DNA of 48,313 nt from a virus. Positions 16,177-25,700 of the stretch are shown here, piece by piece. The DNA lies in the IMG/VR virus record IMGVR_UViG_3300026197_000004, positions 1-48,313 of that record; one strand, 5' to 3'. Each line of letters opens with the position of its first letter. Positions within the stretch are counted from its first letter, which is position 1. Made by a program: the position numbers and the translations under genes. The notes under the pieces were generated by a model that saw nothing but the letters and a program-made list of their open reading frames with translations, was not told where the DNA came from and ran no database searches.

Positions 16177-17358
16177 ATGATGAAAGTACTAATCTGCGGA
16201 ATAGATGGATATATAGGATGGCCACTTGCATTGCAAAGGTTTATGAAGGGTGATGAAGTGGTCGGGGTTGATAACTTTTCAAGAAGGGAAAAAGTAAGTG
16301 GAGTCGGGGGAGAGAGCTTAACCCCCATTGGGTCGAAAGAGGATAGAAGAAGTACCCTTCGAGAGCTTGGAGTAGAGTTTAATGTCCTTGATATGGATAT
16401 AATGAGGTATCAAGCTCTTGAGCATATCTTCATGTCTCATGAGTTCGATGCGATAGTGCACTTGGCCGAGCAGCCCTCCGCGCCATACTCCATGAGAGGG
16501 CCGATGGAGGCAGTGGAAACGCAGTGCCAGAATGTGGAGAGCACGCTTCTTCTTCTCCATCTCATGAAGAAGTACTGTCCAGAAGCGCATTTGGTTAAGT
16601 TAGGGACGATGGGAGAGTATGGAACGCCTAATTGTGATATTCCTGAAGGGGAGATTTCAAAGGAATGTAGGGTCCCAGCTGATGGGGCTTGGAGAGATGT
16701 TGAGTGCCCAATGGCGGGGCTTCTGTTCCCGAGAGATCCTGGATCTTGGTACCACCTTTCTAAGGTTCACGACACCTACAATATTAGGTTTGCTTGTAAG
16801 GTGTGGGATCTTCGCTCAACTGACATTATGCAAGGAGTTGTGTTTGGAGTAAGTACTCCCGGGACGGATGAGTCTTGTGAATACATCACTCGCTTTGACT
16901 ATGATCAGTACTTTGGAACTGTCATAAACAGGTTTTGTGCCCAAGCAATCTCTGGGCATCCCATCACTCCCTATGGAACGGGAGGACAAACGAGGGGATA
17001 TCTTCCTTTGGCGGACTCTCTGCAGTGTATAGGAATCATTCTGGACAACCCGCCAAAGAAGGGGAAGTACCGCACTGTCAATCAGTTTCAGGAGACATAC
17101 TCCGTAAATCACTTGGCCAGAGTGGTTGCGGAGGAGGCGAGGGAGATGGAACTGAATGTAGAGATCCAGAACATCTCCAATCCGAGGGTGGAGCAGGAGA
17201 GCCATGAGTATGAGCCGGAACATAGATGGCTTCTGGAGCATGGATATGAGCCTATTATTGAAGTGAGAGAGGGAATACGACAACTTCTCACCAAGATACT
17301 TCCGTATAAGAACTACGTCAAACCCTCCGGGATTAACCCCACTACTACGTGGAGGTAA
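16177..17358 (+). CDS. UDP-sulfoquinovose synthase homologue (SQD1/SqdB-like)
   Basis: 393-aa extended short-chain dehydrogenase. The NAD site is GIDGYIGW (8-15). The active site is KLGTMGEYGTPN (T144) with WYHLSKVHD (Y192, K196). Further blocks EQPSAPYSM, GGQTRGYL, NQFQETYSVN and NPRVEQESHEYE coincide with plant and bacterial SQD1/SqdB, which make UDP-sulfoquinovose from UDP-glucose and sulfite. The match is to that subfamily rather than to generic epimerases; about 20 residues are inserted before the YxxxK motif (AWRDVECPMAGLLFP). The gene is in the virion arm, just after the capsid gene and a palindrome copy, and upstream of the adaptor. The sugar product could feed the glycosyltransferases at 5905 and 6900. 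Confidence 0.85.
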   Translation: MMKVLICGIDGYIGWPLALQRFMKGDEVVGVDNFSRREKVSGVGGESLTPIGSKEDRRSTLRELGVEFNVLDMDIMRYQALEHIFMSHEFDAIVHLAEQPSAPYSMRGPMEAVETQCQNVESTLLLLHLMKKYCPEAHLVKLGTMGEYGTPNCDIPEGEISKECRVPADGAWRDVECPMAGLLFPRDPGSWYHLSKVHDTYNIRFACKVWDLRSTDIMQGVVFGVSTPGTDESCEYITRFDYDQYFGTVINRFCAQAISGHPITPYGTGGQTRGYLPLADSLQCIGIILDNPPKKGKYRTVNQFQETYSVNHLARVVAEEAREMELNVEIQNISNPRVEQESHEYEPEHRWLLEHGYEPIIEVREGIRQLLTKILPYKNYVKPSGINPTTTWR

Positions 17359-17362
17359 AAGG

Positions 17363-18097
17363 ATGAATCTTAAAGAAGTAAGAGCGCAGTTTATTGAGCT
17401 TAGTGGTCGGGCGGATCTAGTTGAAGATCTTGAGGACTATGTAGATAATGGGGCAGACTACTTCATAATGGCAGGTATGAGGGAACTGGATCGAGCCTCG
17501 ATGCAGCATTATCATAGTCTGGCCAGGAAGTATGTGGTGCTCACGCAGGGAGATTGGATTGCGCAGTTTACTAGGGCTCGATCCCTTAAGAAAGTTTTCT
17601 ATGGAACCGGCTCCAGTTTTAAGCAACTCCAATATCAGTACTATGATGAGTTGAGGGCTAGGTATCAACAAAGTCTTGTTAGTACGGATGAGGGGACTCC
17701 TCTCTACTGGTGCCCTGTCAATCTCCGGCATAGCCCAAGTCCCACTCGTATAGAATCCGATACGCTGGATGCCATTAGTGCGTATATGGATGTGGTCTCT
17801 GCCAATCACCATGAGTATAATGGAGTGATTATCCTTCCTCCGCCCTCTCTGGACATTACTCTTGAGCTGCACGGCCTGTTTTATTCGGATGAGTTGGTGG
17901 ATGAGACGCATGAGAACTACTGGACACTAAATGAGCCAGATATCTTGGTGATGGCAGCATTGAGGGAGCTGGAAAGAAGCTATCGAAATATTACTGGGGC
18001 CAATGAGTGGACTACCCACATCAATCAGAAGCTCTCTGGTCTAGATATGGATATGGTGGAGACCCAGATATCCAGCACAGATAGGATGAGGGGGTAA
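17363..18097 (+). CDS. Putative head-tail adaptor protein
   Basis: 244 aa, mostly helical with conserved-looking YVDNGADYFIMAGMRELDR and a C-terminal DILVMAALRELERSYRN. Both halves contain an A-M-R-E-L or A-L-R-E-L helix, as in gp4-like and tail-tubular-A-like adaptors that sit under the portal. The location after the capsid gene and before tail proteins supports this. No enzyme motif. Confidence 0.6.
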   Translation: MNLKEVRAQFIELSGRADLVEDLEDYVDNGADYFIMAGMRELDRASMQHYHSLARKYVVLTQGDWIAQFTRARSLKKVFYGTGSSFKQLQYQYYDELRARYQQSLVSTDEGTPLYWCPVNLRHSPSPTRIESDTLDAISAYMDVVSANHHEYNGVIILPPPSLDITLELHGLFYSDELVDETHENYWTLNEPDILVMAALRELERSYRNITGANEWTTHINQKLSGLDMDMVETQISSTDRMRG

Positions 18098-18098
18098 G

Positions 18099-18548
18099 AT
18101 GGATACTTTTGAAAAGGCAGTTAGGGAGGCGGGAAAGAGGCTGCATAGACAGCTTAGAGCCGCCATGAAGGAGACGAGGAGATTCTCCTCTCCCTTAATC
18201 TTCCACAGCTTTGTGGATCATAGTGCTGAGACGGATGGGGTACTGTCTAGATTCTTGGTGGGAATGGAGGGAGTTTTGAAAAGAATCGACATTTTTACAG
18301 AGGATCTGCCGGAGAAGACTATCCCAGTTTCTGTAGGAGTTTTAGATCCAGTTAGTGGGAAGTCCTCAGTGGAGAAGGATATCAAGGCTGGGCATACTGG
18401 GATCGAGTTGGATATTCCGGTGAGTGCTGGGTGTAGAGTAGTAGTCCATTCCCCTACCTTCATCACTGACGTGTATGTTACTTCTGCAGTATCGCCCAAG
18501 GATGTTCGAGCCTTTGCGCTTAAGGAGATTGAAGATGAGGGAGAGTGA
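18099..18548 (+). CDS. Hypothetical tail/connector protein, 149 aa
   Basis: Unrecognised. N-terminal basic helix (EAGKRLHRQLRAAMKET), then beta-rich segments (KTIPVSVGVLDPVSG, GIELDIPVSAGCRVVVH). Its start follows the adaptor stop by one base and its end overlaps the next gene, so it belongs to the connector operon. Confidence 0.6.
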   Translation: MDTFEKAVREAGKRLHRQLRAAMKETRRFSSPLIFHSFVDHSAETDGVLSRFLVGMEGVLKRIDIFTEDLPEKTIPVSVGVLDPVSGKSSVEKDIKAGHTGIELDIPVSAGCRVVVHSPTFITDVYVTSAVSPKDVRAFALKEIEDEGE

Positions 18549-19881
18549 ACTCCACATTGATAATGAAGTGTTGAAGAAGGGACTCCGCCCTTATCGGATG
18601 GGGATTGAGAATCAGCCCATGCTGGAGGAGCTCTTCAACTTGAGGTGTGTGGGGGAGGGGCTTGTGCCGGCGAAAAAGCTGGGAGTGTTTAGGGAGCTTG
18701 GGGATCAGTGGCCAGTACCAAAGGTTTTGGAAGGGCCTAGCCACCAAATCTTGGCCTCGATCAGTGATACTAATGTACTGACTCTCTCCCATATCAACTC
18801 TGACTTGAGCTTAACTACAATCCAGACAATCTCCAGTATCTCCCCAGTCATGAGCAATCTCCCAGAGCTCGCTGACTTTGAGCAGTATATAGTTGTAGTT
18901 GGAGATTTTGGAATCTTGTATGGGACTCCCTCCACTGGATACACCTACTCCAGCACTGCCCTCACTGAGATTCCATTGGCCAGGACTTGCTGCAACTTCC
19001 GAGGGCAGTTGGTCTTGGGAGGAGTCACTTCAGATTGGTATGACTGTGATGAGGAGTTTGTGGCGTGGAGTAGGATTGGGGAGGTAGACTGCACTCCCAG
19101 TAAGAATAACGAAGCTGGCTTTATGCCGGTTAAGGATGTGGGGAAGGTGCTGAAGGTTAGGACGCTTGGGAAGCAAGTGCTGGTGTGTGGTGAGAAGGGA
19201 ATCGAAGCCCTCATCCCTACGGCCCAGCCCGCTCCGACCTTTGGGAAGCAGAAGATCCTAGATGTTGGGATTGCTACGAGGGAATCTATTGCTGGGAATG
19301 AGCTGGAATATCTATTCGTGGGGAGTGATAAGAAGGCCTACAAGATTTCTGGGGAAGGGCTTGAAGTCCTTGGATACCACTCCTTTATCAATCAGCTGGA
19401 GTTCTCCGATATTAAGGTTCGATTCGATCCTGCTGAACAGGACTACTACATCTCAGATGGGGAAAGGTGCTTCCTCTTTACTGGCCATGGGTTGAGTAAG
19501 GTGAGTCAAAAGGTTGGGGAGGTTGTGACTATAGATGGGACTTCTTACGGAGTGCTTGATGATGATGAAGACCCGGAGTGGTGGAGTCTTATAACCGGCC
19601 CGATTGACTTTCAACAGCGTGGAATGAAGATGCTTATGATGGTGGAGGGAGATGTAGATGATGCCTTTGTTACTGTGTGGATGAAGAATAAGGGTGGAGA
19701 CTTTCAATCCTTCAAGAGTGTGAAGATGAATAGCTGGAATAGCGCCACTATCATGATGACTGCTCAGGAATTCAAGGTGGAGTTGGAAGGTGAGCTTACA
19801 GACGAAGTCAAACCTTCCTATATCAAAATCAGATGGAAGATGATGGACTTTAGAGGGATAAGAGGACAATATGATCAATAA
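18535..19881 (+). CDS. Putative tail nozzle / tubular protein
   Basis: 448 aa. The start is the ATG following AAGGAG, which overlaps the previous gene by 14 bases. The protein consists of repeated beta strands (SGDT-free blocks such as YIVVVGDFGILYG, YLFVGSDKKAYKI, EDYYIS-like segments), compatible with a beta-propeller or tail-tubular-B-like nozzle. It lies between the adaptor and the internal-protein genes, the usual place of the podovirus nozzle. Confidence 0.6.
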   Translation: MRESELHIDNEVLKKGLRPYRMGIENQPMLEELFNLRCVGEGLVPAKKLGVFRELGDQWPVPKVLEGPSHQILASISDTNVLTLSHINSDLSLTTIQTISSISPVMSNLPELADFEQYIVVVGDFGILYGTPSTGYTYSSTALTEIPLARTCCNFRGQLVLGGVTSDWYDCDEEFVAWSRIGEVDCTPSKNNEAGFMPVKDVGKVLKVRTLGKQVLVCGEKGIEALIPTAQPAPTFGKQKILDVGIATRESIAGNELEYLFVGSDKKAYKISGEGLEVLGYHSFINQLEFSDIKVRFDPAEQDYYISDGERCFLFTGHGLSKVSQKVGEVVTIDGTSYGVLDDDEDPEWWSLITGPIDFQQRGMKMLMMVEGDVDDAFVTVWMKNKGGDFQSFKSVKMNSWNSATIMMTAQEFKVELEGELTDEVKPSYIKIRWKMMDFRGIRGQYDQ

Positions 19882-20341
19882 GCTTACAATAGATCAAATC
19901 TCCAGTATTTGGGACTACGTGAGGTTTGCGGTGGATGAGGCACTTCCACCTACCGCAAGCACTCAAAGGCAAAGACTGAGTAATATACTCACTGCCCTTA
20001 TGTCCGGAGTTATGGAGTGTTGGGCAGTGTATGAGAAGGATGAAGAAGATAAGAAGATAATTTTATATGCGGTAATACTTACTATTATTAACTCTGATGA
20101 GTGCAGTGGCTCCAAACAGCTGGTGATTTACGCATTAGCCACAATACAGGAAGGCCCAAGAAGATTGTGGAAGAAAGGAATTACTAGCTTGGTGGAGTAC
20201 GCAAGGAGTAAGGGCTGCGAGAGAGTAGTAGGATATACTAACGTAGAGAGTATAAAAACTTTTATTCGGGCGGTTGGAGGGGAAGCGGAGTATACACTTC
20301 TTTCCCTTCCAGTCGAGTCGTTTGATGGAGGGAATATATAA
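19871..20341 (+). CDS. GNAT-like acetyltransferase-fold protein
   Basis: 156 aa. The C-terminal half LVEYARSKGCERVVGYTNVE plus SIKTFIRAVGGEAEYTLLSLP is the acetyl-CoA-fold ending of GNAT proteins. The N-terminal part is divergent and the pyrophosphate loop is degenerate (ALATIQEGPRRLWKKG), so activity is uncertain. GNAT-like genes often occur among podovirus tail/internal genes. It overlaps both neighbours. Confidence 0.65.
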   Translation: MINKLTIDQISSIWDYVRFAVDEALPPTASTQRQRLSNILTALMSGVMECWAVYEKDEEDKKIILYAVILTIINSDECSGSKQLVIYALATIQEGPRRLWKKGITSLVEYARSKGCERVVGYTNVESIKTFIRAVGGEAEYTLLSLPVESFDGGNI

Positions 20342-21555
20342 TGAGATTTAAGGATGAAATCAATCCTGTTTGGTGTTTCAAGGGTGGAGGCGGCAGTTCC
20401 GGAAGGGTAGACTATCCGGCCTATCTCAAGGACATGCACTCTCAAATGCTGTGCGGGGAGGATGCTGATTCGGCAGTCCCTGCTATTAGTGATGGGAACG
20501 CACTGGACGATATTATAGATGGGGCGATAGGGAACAGCCCATTTAGTGGCTTCACCCTTAGCATCTTCGATCCTGATACAGCTAGCTTCCCTTCAGTCCA
20601 GAATATAGAGAGCGCAATTTCGGCGCTGGATACTTTTGTTAGTTCTGTTGATGCGGATAGCTGGGATACAGATATTTGGGATCAAGTCTTCGCGAAGCTC
20701 TCCGAGATTTGGGTAGTGGAGAGTTGGGAGACATTCACCCTAGATGCGGCGACGGATATAAGTGGATTACTTTCCTCTCCTGATGCTCCCTCCGATATCT
20801 CTGGTATGACAGTGGGAAGCGATGTAGATGATGCGGTAGATGCCTTTGCAGATGTGATGGATGCGCAGTTGACTGAGGATGTATATCCTAGATTTGAAGC
20901 TGGAATGAGGGATATTAATGCAGTGGTATCCTCGGCGTTCGCTATAGGGCGAGCGAATATTGAGGAGGGAAGAAATCGTCAGGTTGCGGACTATGATGGA
21001 AAGTTGAGGCATCAGGCCACCCTGAACCAGCAGTCTAAGGAGATGGATGCCCATATCCAAGCGGATCAAATTAATGCGCAAGGAGATGAGCTTCTGGCTA
21101 AGGCTCATATTCAGGAGGACCAACTTAATGCGCAGGATGCTAGCGTTAAGAATCAGCTCAAGATTAGTGAGGCAAGTGGAAGAGCTCAGAGTCTTATGAG
21201 TGGGGCTAGTGAGATTTTGAAGATGTTGGAGCTAGAGATAGGGCTGCAGAAGACACTGGCCTCTGTTCAATCTGAGGGAAATAGACTAGGGATTGTGGCG
21301 AAGAAGGAAGAGGCAGATGCAGAAACTCAGCTTGCTATGAAGGATGAATTTTGGGATCTTGAGGTGATGGAAAAAGGAGGAAATGTGATAGCCAGTATCG
21401 CAGGCGCAAGCACTGTTCGGCATGGGGAGGATAGTAATAAGATGCAATCTGCTATTGGTGGCGCTATGTCTGGGGCTGCTGCTGGAGCTCCGCTAGGCCC
21501 TCCTGGAATGATTGCTGGAGGAGTTCTTGGTGCTGCTGCTGGGATGATGGGATAA
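20341..21555 (+). CDS. Putative internal virion protein, 404 aa
   Basis: An N-terminal motif VWCFKGGGGSSG, a long acidic middle, a helical coiled region with a repeated QxNAQ block (HIQADQINAQGDE, HIQEDQLNAQDAS), and a Gly/Ala-rich C-terminus (GGAMSGAAAGAPLGPPG) that could insert in membranes. This composition suits an ejected internal or tail-tip protein. It ends just before a palindrome copy. Confidence 0.6.
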   Translation: MRFKDEINPVWCFKGGGGSSGRVDYPAYLKDMHSQMLCGEDADSAVPAISDGNALDDIIDGAIGNSPFSGFTLSIFDPDTASFPSVQNIESAISALDTFVSSVDADSWDTDIWDQVFAKLSEIWVVESWETFTLDAATDISGLLSSPDAPSDISGMTVGSDVDDAVDAFADVMDAQLTEDVYPRFEAGMRDINAVVSSAFAIGRANIEEGRNRQVADYDGKLRHQATLNQQSKEMDAHIQADQINAQGDELLAKAHIQEDQLNAQDASVKNQLKISEASGRAQSLMSGASEILKMLELEIGLQKTLASVQSEGNRLGIVAKKEEADAETQLAMKDEFWDLEVMEKGGNVIASIAGASTVRHGEDSNKMQSAIGGAMSGAAAGAPLGPPGMIAGGVLGAAAGMMG

Positions 21556-21559
21556 TAGA

Positions 21560-21578
21560 TTGAATAAAATTTATTCAA
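21560..21578 (+). repeat. 19-bp palindrome, copy 6
   Basis: Perfect copy, plus orientation, 14 bases before the 110-aa protein start. Confidence 0.85.
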
Positions 21579-21592
21579 AGTGGAGGTAAGTT

Positions 21593-21925
21593 ATGGATTT
21601 TACAGGTATGAGTGATGCACTCGCAGGAATAGGAAAGGCGATAGAGAAGAACCCAGAGACATTTTCTAGTGTCCTTGGATCCTTTGGGCAAGCGATTTCC
21701 CCACAGGACAGCTGGCAAAGTAGGCTGGGTGGAGCAGCCGCAGACATGGGCCAGCAAGAGTTGCAGCGGCAATTTCTTCAGCAGCTCCTCGGAGGCGGAG
21801 GCGCTGAAGGTGGCGGCGTCAATGATCTATTTAGTGGCGGGGCTACTGCTCCGGCCGGCATAGGCACCTCAGGACCTGGGGGAAGTACCGACGTTACTGG
21901 ATTACTCTCTTCTATGTTCGGATAG
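21593..21925 (+). CDS. Small internal virion protein candidate, 110 aa
   Basis: Residues 26-65 (VLGSFGQAISPQDSWQSRLG, then GAAADMGQQELQRQFL) are closely matched by residues 10-45 of the next protein, so the two share a domain. The rest is Gly-rich. GGAGGT lies seven bases before the ATG and the palindrome is 15 bases upstream. Probably particle-associated; function unknown. Confidence 0.65.
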   Translation: MDFTGMSDALAGIGKAIEKNPETFSSVLGSFGQAISPQDSWQSRLGGAAADMGQQELQRQFLQQLLGGGGAEGGGVNDLFSGGATAPAGIGTSGPGGSTDVTGLLSSMFG

Positions 21926-21931
21926 GAGGAA

Positions 21932-22795
21932 ATGATGGCTGACGACATGAGTGTGGCAAAAGTCCTTGGGGAGTTTGGGAAAGCCATCTCCCCACAAGGA
22001 TCGGTAGCGGGAAGAGTGGGAGGAGCCGCCAGTGAGATGGCCACTAATGAGGCCAATCGAAGATTCCTCTCCACCGCAATGGGAAGTGTTCCGCAGCTTA
22101 AGGGGCAATATGGTCTGAGTCCTGAGTTCGTGATGAAGGCAATCAGTCTCAAGTCTGATCTGGAGCAGGCAGAGAGTCAGATGAGGTCCAGGAGTATTAC
22201 GGATAAGGCTAGGGCAGTGCGGACCAAGCAGAAACTTTCCCAAATGGAAAATAGGGTGCCGGTGGAAGTTGGAGGGAAGACCGTTCAGATGGATCCTGCG
22301 CGAGCAGCGACTGTTAAGCTACAGCGGAGGAAGCTGGAGAGGCAGATCAGCAGGGATTTTCCCTCTATAGAGGAGTGGAATAATCTTTCTGATGAGGAGA
22401 AAGATAATTATCGGGAGTACATTCAAGCGCAAGCCACTTCCAGCGGATTTGATCCTAATGAGATTATGGCGGAGTATATGCTTAAAAGCCAAGCGGAGGC
22501 GCGAACTGAGATTGGAACAGTTAGTGATCTTGCTGATCGAGCCAAGACGTTCAGTTCTAACGAAGTAAATAAGTTCTCCACCGAGAACGAGTTGAGGTCT
22601 AGTGATGAGGCTCGAAGAGTCTTGGCCATTCAAAGCGCAGCGGAGGAGTTGAAGCAAAGGCTTCCTCAGTATACGAGTACTGAAATTCGCCAGAATCCTA
22701 ACAATCCCAACATCTACGGAATAGTAGGAGTTACTAAAGATGGCAAACCAGAACTTATCCAGCGGATCGACATCACAAGCTTCGGAACAGACTAA
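21932..22795 (+). CDS. Internal virion protein candidate, 287 aa
   Basis: Shares its N-terminal domain (VLGEFGKAISPQGS, GGAASEM, RRFL) with the preceding small protein, then continues with long charged helices (SLKSDLEQAESQMRSRSITD) and a C-terminal beta-like end (NIYGIVGVTKDGKPELIQRI). A GGAGG site precedes the ATG pair. The last 56 bases overlap the giant polyvalent gene, coupling their translation. Likely ejected with it. Confidence 0.65.
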   Translation: MMADDMSVAKVLGEFGKAISPQGSVAGRVGGAASEMATNEANRRFLSTAMGSVPQLKGQYGLSPEFVMKAISLKSDLEQAESQMRSRSITDKARAVRTKQKLSQMENRVPVEVGGKTVQMDPARAATVKLQRRKLERQISRDFPSIEEWNNLSDEEKDNYREYIQAQATSSGFDPNEIMAEYMLKSQAEARTEIGTVSDLADRAKTFSSNEVNKFSTENELRSSDEARRVLAIQSAAEELKQRLPQYTSTEIRQNPNNPNIYGIVGVTKDGKPELIQRIDITSFGTD

Positions 22796-25700
22796 TCTGG
22801 AGGAGTGGAAACGCATTAAGCCTCTAGAGAGAGAAGGTGGGGAATCCAAGGAGGAGACCTCTCCAGCTGAGGAATGGATTCCTGTTTCCAAGGGGAAGAT
22901 GGGAAGGGAGTTTACTCCGATGTTGGAGCAAAAGGGGCAGGAGGAGGCGCAGGAAACGGAGCGTGGATTGTGGAGTGCTGCGGCCAGGACCGTCTCTAGA
23001 GTTCCCAAGCTCTTGGCCTCTGGTGTGACTAAGGGAGTTGCCGCTCAGTATACTGCTGCTGCGTCTCGAAGTGAGCAAATGGCGGAGATGTATGAGGATA
23101 GGTATCTGCGGGCTGGAGAGGAGGACTATGTATCTCCTCTGCATCGGGAGATTGCTAAGCTACCTGGCCGGGAGAAGACGGAGGAGGAACTTCAGGAGCA
23201 GGGAAAACTCCAGAGGAAGGTTGCGGAGGAGAAGGCTCAGGAGAGCTTCGAACACATGCAAAGGCATAGGACTCAGGCGGAAGAACTTAAAGCCATGAGG
23301 AAGCATGTTCCCGGCCATGAAGCAGAGGCGGAAAATCTATTTGAGGCTGTGGTTGAGAGTATGGGAATGTTCGCGCCTTCTATGATCGCGCAGGTTGGGG
23401 CTGGGCCATTAGTGGGTTTTGCCCAGATGTCGTCAGTTTCTCAAGGGATGGCTTATGAGGATCTAAGATCCAATGGAGTGGCGAAGGATAAGGCCTTTGA
23501 CATCTCCATGCTGACGGGGCATGCTATTGGATTTATGGAGATGCTGGGAACAGGATTCACGGTTAATCAGCTTGGGAAGATGATAGCTCACTCCGCCGGG
23601 AAAGTTGGGGTGAGTAAGGCCACTGCAGAGGCCTTTGCGAGATTTGCAGGAGTTACTGGGGCGGAGTCAGTGGAGGAGTACTTCCAAAGCTATCCGGAAG
23701 CGGCTGCGAGAGTTGCAGCTGAGAATCCGGAGGCTAGTGGAGAGGAATTAGTTGCGAAGTTCCGGGAGTATATTAAGACGGAGGAGGCCAGGAAAGAAAG
23801 ATGGAGAAGCATGAAGGCTGGGGCTATTGGGGGAGCGCTGTTCGGCGGTGCGCCCTTAGCTGTGAGGGGGACTCAGGACCTCGCCGCCGGAATTCCTGGG
23901 AAATTGAGGTCCAAAAAGTACGCGGAAGAGGGAGTTGAGGCTCGGCAGAGGTTGGTTGACGCGTACTGGAGAGGAGAGGAGACTGGAAAAGGCGGGCTGC
24001 AGGCGGAGCATCCTATCGCTCAGTACAATATGGATCTGTATAATAAGCTATATAGGCCGGAGGGCTCCTTCTTTGAGAAGATGGAAAGGGAGGAGGCTAA
24101 ACGAGAGGAGGAAGATGCCGCCACGCTGGATAAGGCCAAGAAGATACTGGAGAAGCAAAGAAGAGGAAGAGGAATTCCAGAGCCATCGGAGCGTCCTGCT
24201 GAGCCGACTCGGGAAGCTGAGGAACAAAGAGAGAGGATTAGAAGGAAGGATGGCGGGAAGTTTAAGTCCAAGCAAGGTGCAATGGCTGTCCGGAGAAGGG
24301 AAGGACTAGAGGAGAGTCATGAAGTAGTGGGGAGTAAGGAAGAAGGGTTTGAATTGGCTCCAAAGGAGCTGGAGGAAGCTGAGGCCCCGGAAATCTCCAC
24401 TGCCCAAGCTTTCAATGAAGTCAATCAGGTGGATGAGAATCTGGATCTTGGAGTTTATGGAGATTGGACGGAAGAGACTCAGACAGGCAATGAGGAAGTA
24501 GATCAAGATGTTGACACTTTGAATAAAAATTATTCAAACTCAAACGTGGCGGAAGTTGAGGAGGCTAAGGAAGGACTTCAAAAGCGGATTAAGAGGACTG
24601 TGGATGAAGGGTCGCTGCAGGAGAAGTTGGAGCTGGTAGATCAGCTGGAGACATTGAATGAGGAGGATGCGGCAGATCTTAAGGACATCTTCCGGATTGA
24701 GGAAAGCGGGCAGCCTGTTTCCCCGGACCTAGCGGCCTTTCGAACTAACTTGGTAAGGAAGCTGGCTGGAGAGCACATCCCGGATCAGGCAGAGCTTAGC
24801 TCGGCCGTGGAGGATTCCACAACTGAAGAGGCCTTTGAGGGCCAGCCGGAAGATTGGCTACCTACTCACCTTGATCCCGATCCTAACTCCGTTAAGACTC
24901 TGATGGATCAGTATGAGGAGAGGGGATGGAATAATATTCAGGAGAACCCAGAGCTCTTTATTGGGTATCTTATCAATCAGGTCAACGCCTGGGTACACGG
25001 TATAGCGAGTCCGGACATCTCCAAGATCAAGGATGCCTTGGGCAGGATGAGAGATGAGGCGGATAATCTGTATCCATACTTTGGAAGTCAGACTCAGCTC
25101 AATGAGTTTATTGAGACAGTGGAGAAGGGAATTGAATTGACTGAGCAGGCGGATGAGCTTCGGAATCGCCGGGACGAACTCTTGACATTTAGAATGAGCC
25201 TTGGGCCTGATGTCTTCTATCCCTCTATCCGCAATGCTATAGGAAGAATTCAAGGATGGAGAGGGAAGGTCAATGCGAAGGCTGCGTGGGATATGCTTAC
25301 GAAGGAGTATAAGGATACTTCCAAGAATATCCCCCGAGAAGATTTGGATTGGTCTGGAATTACTGCTGAGCTGCGGAAGGCGGAAAGGGAAGGGAGGAAG
25401 ATCAGTAAGGAGGATCTGCTTAATAGGATCACTAAGGTGCCCGGAGTGCAGGTGGAGATTAGAAAGGCGGATACTGGAGCTCCAAGAGAGTTTATGGAGT
25501 GGATTGAGACAGTAAGAAGAGCTAAAGAGCGTCCAGATCTATTTGATCAGAGAAATATTGAAGCCTCTATAAGGAGCCAATCAGAGCTCTTTGGAATCTC
25601 GGAGGAGGAAGTTCGGGCGGCTGTAGATTCGGAGGAGGATCCTGGCACGCTGATGCATAGAGGGGAGTTGTCTATACCCAAGCCTACTGCCTATGCACAG

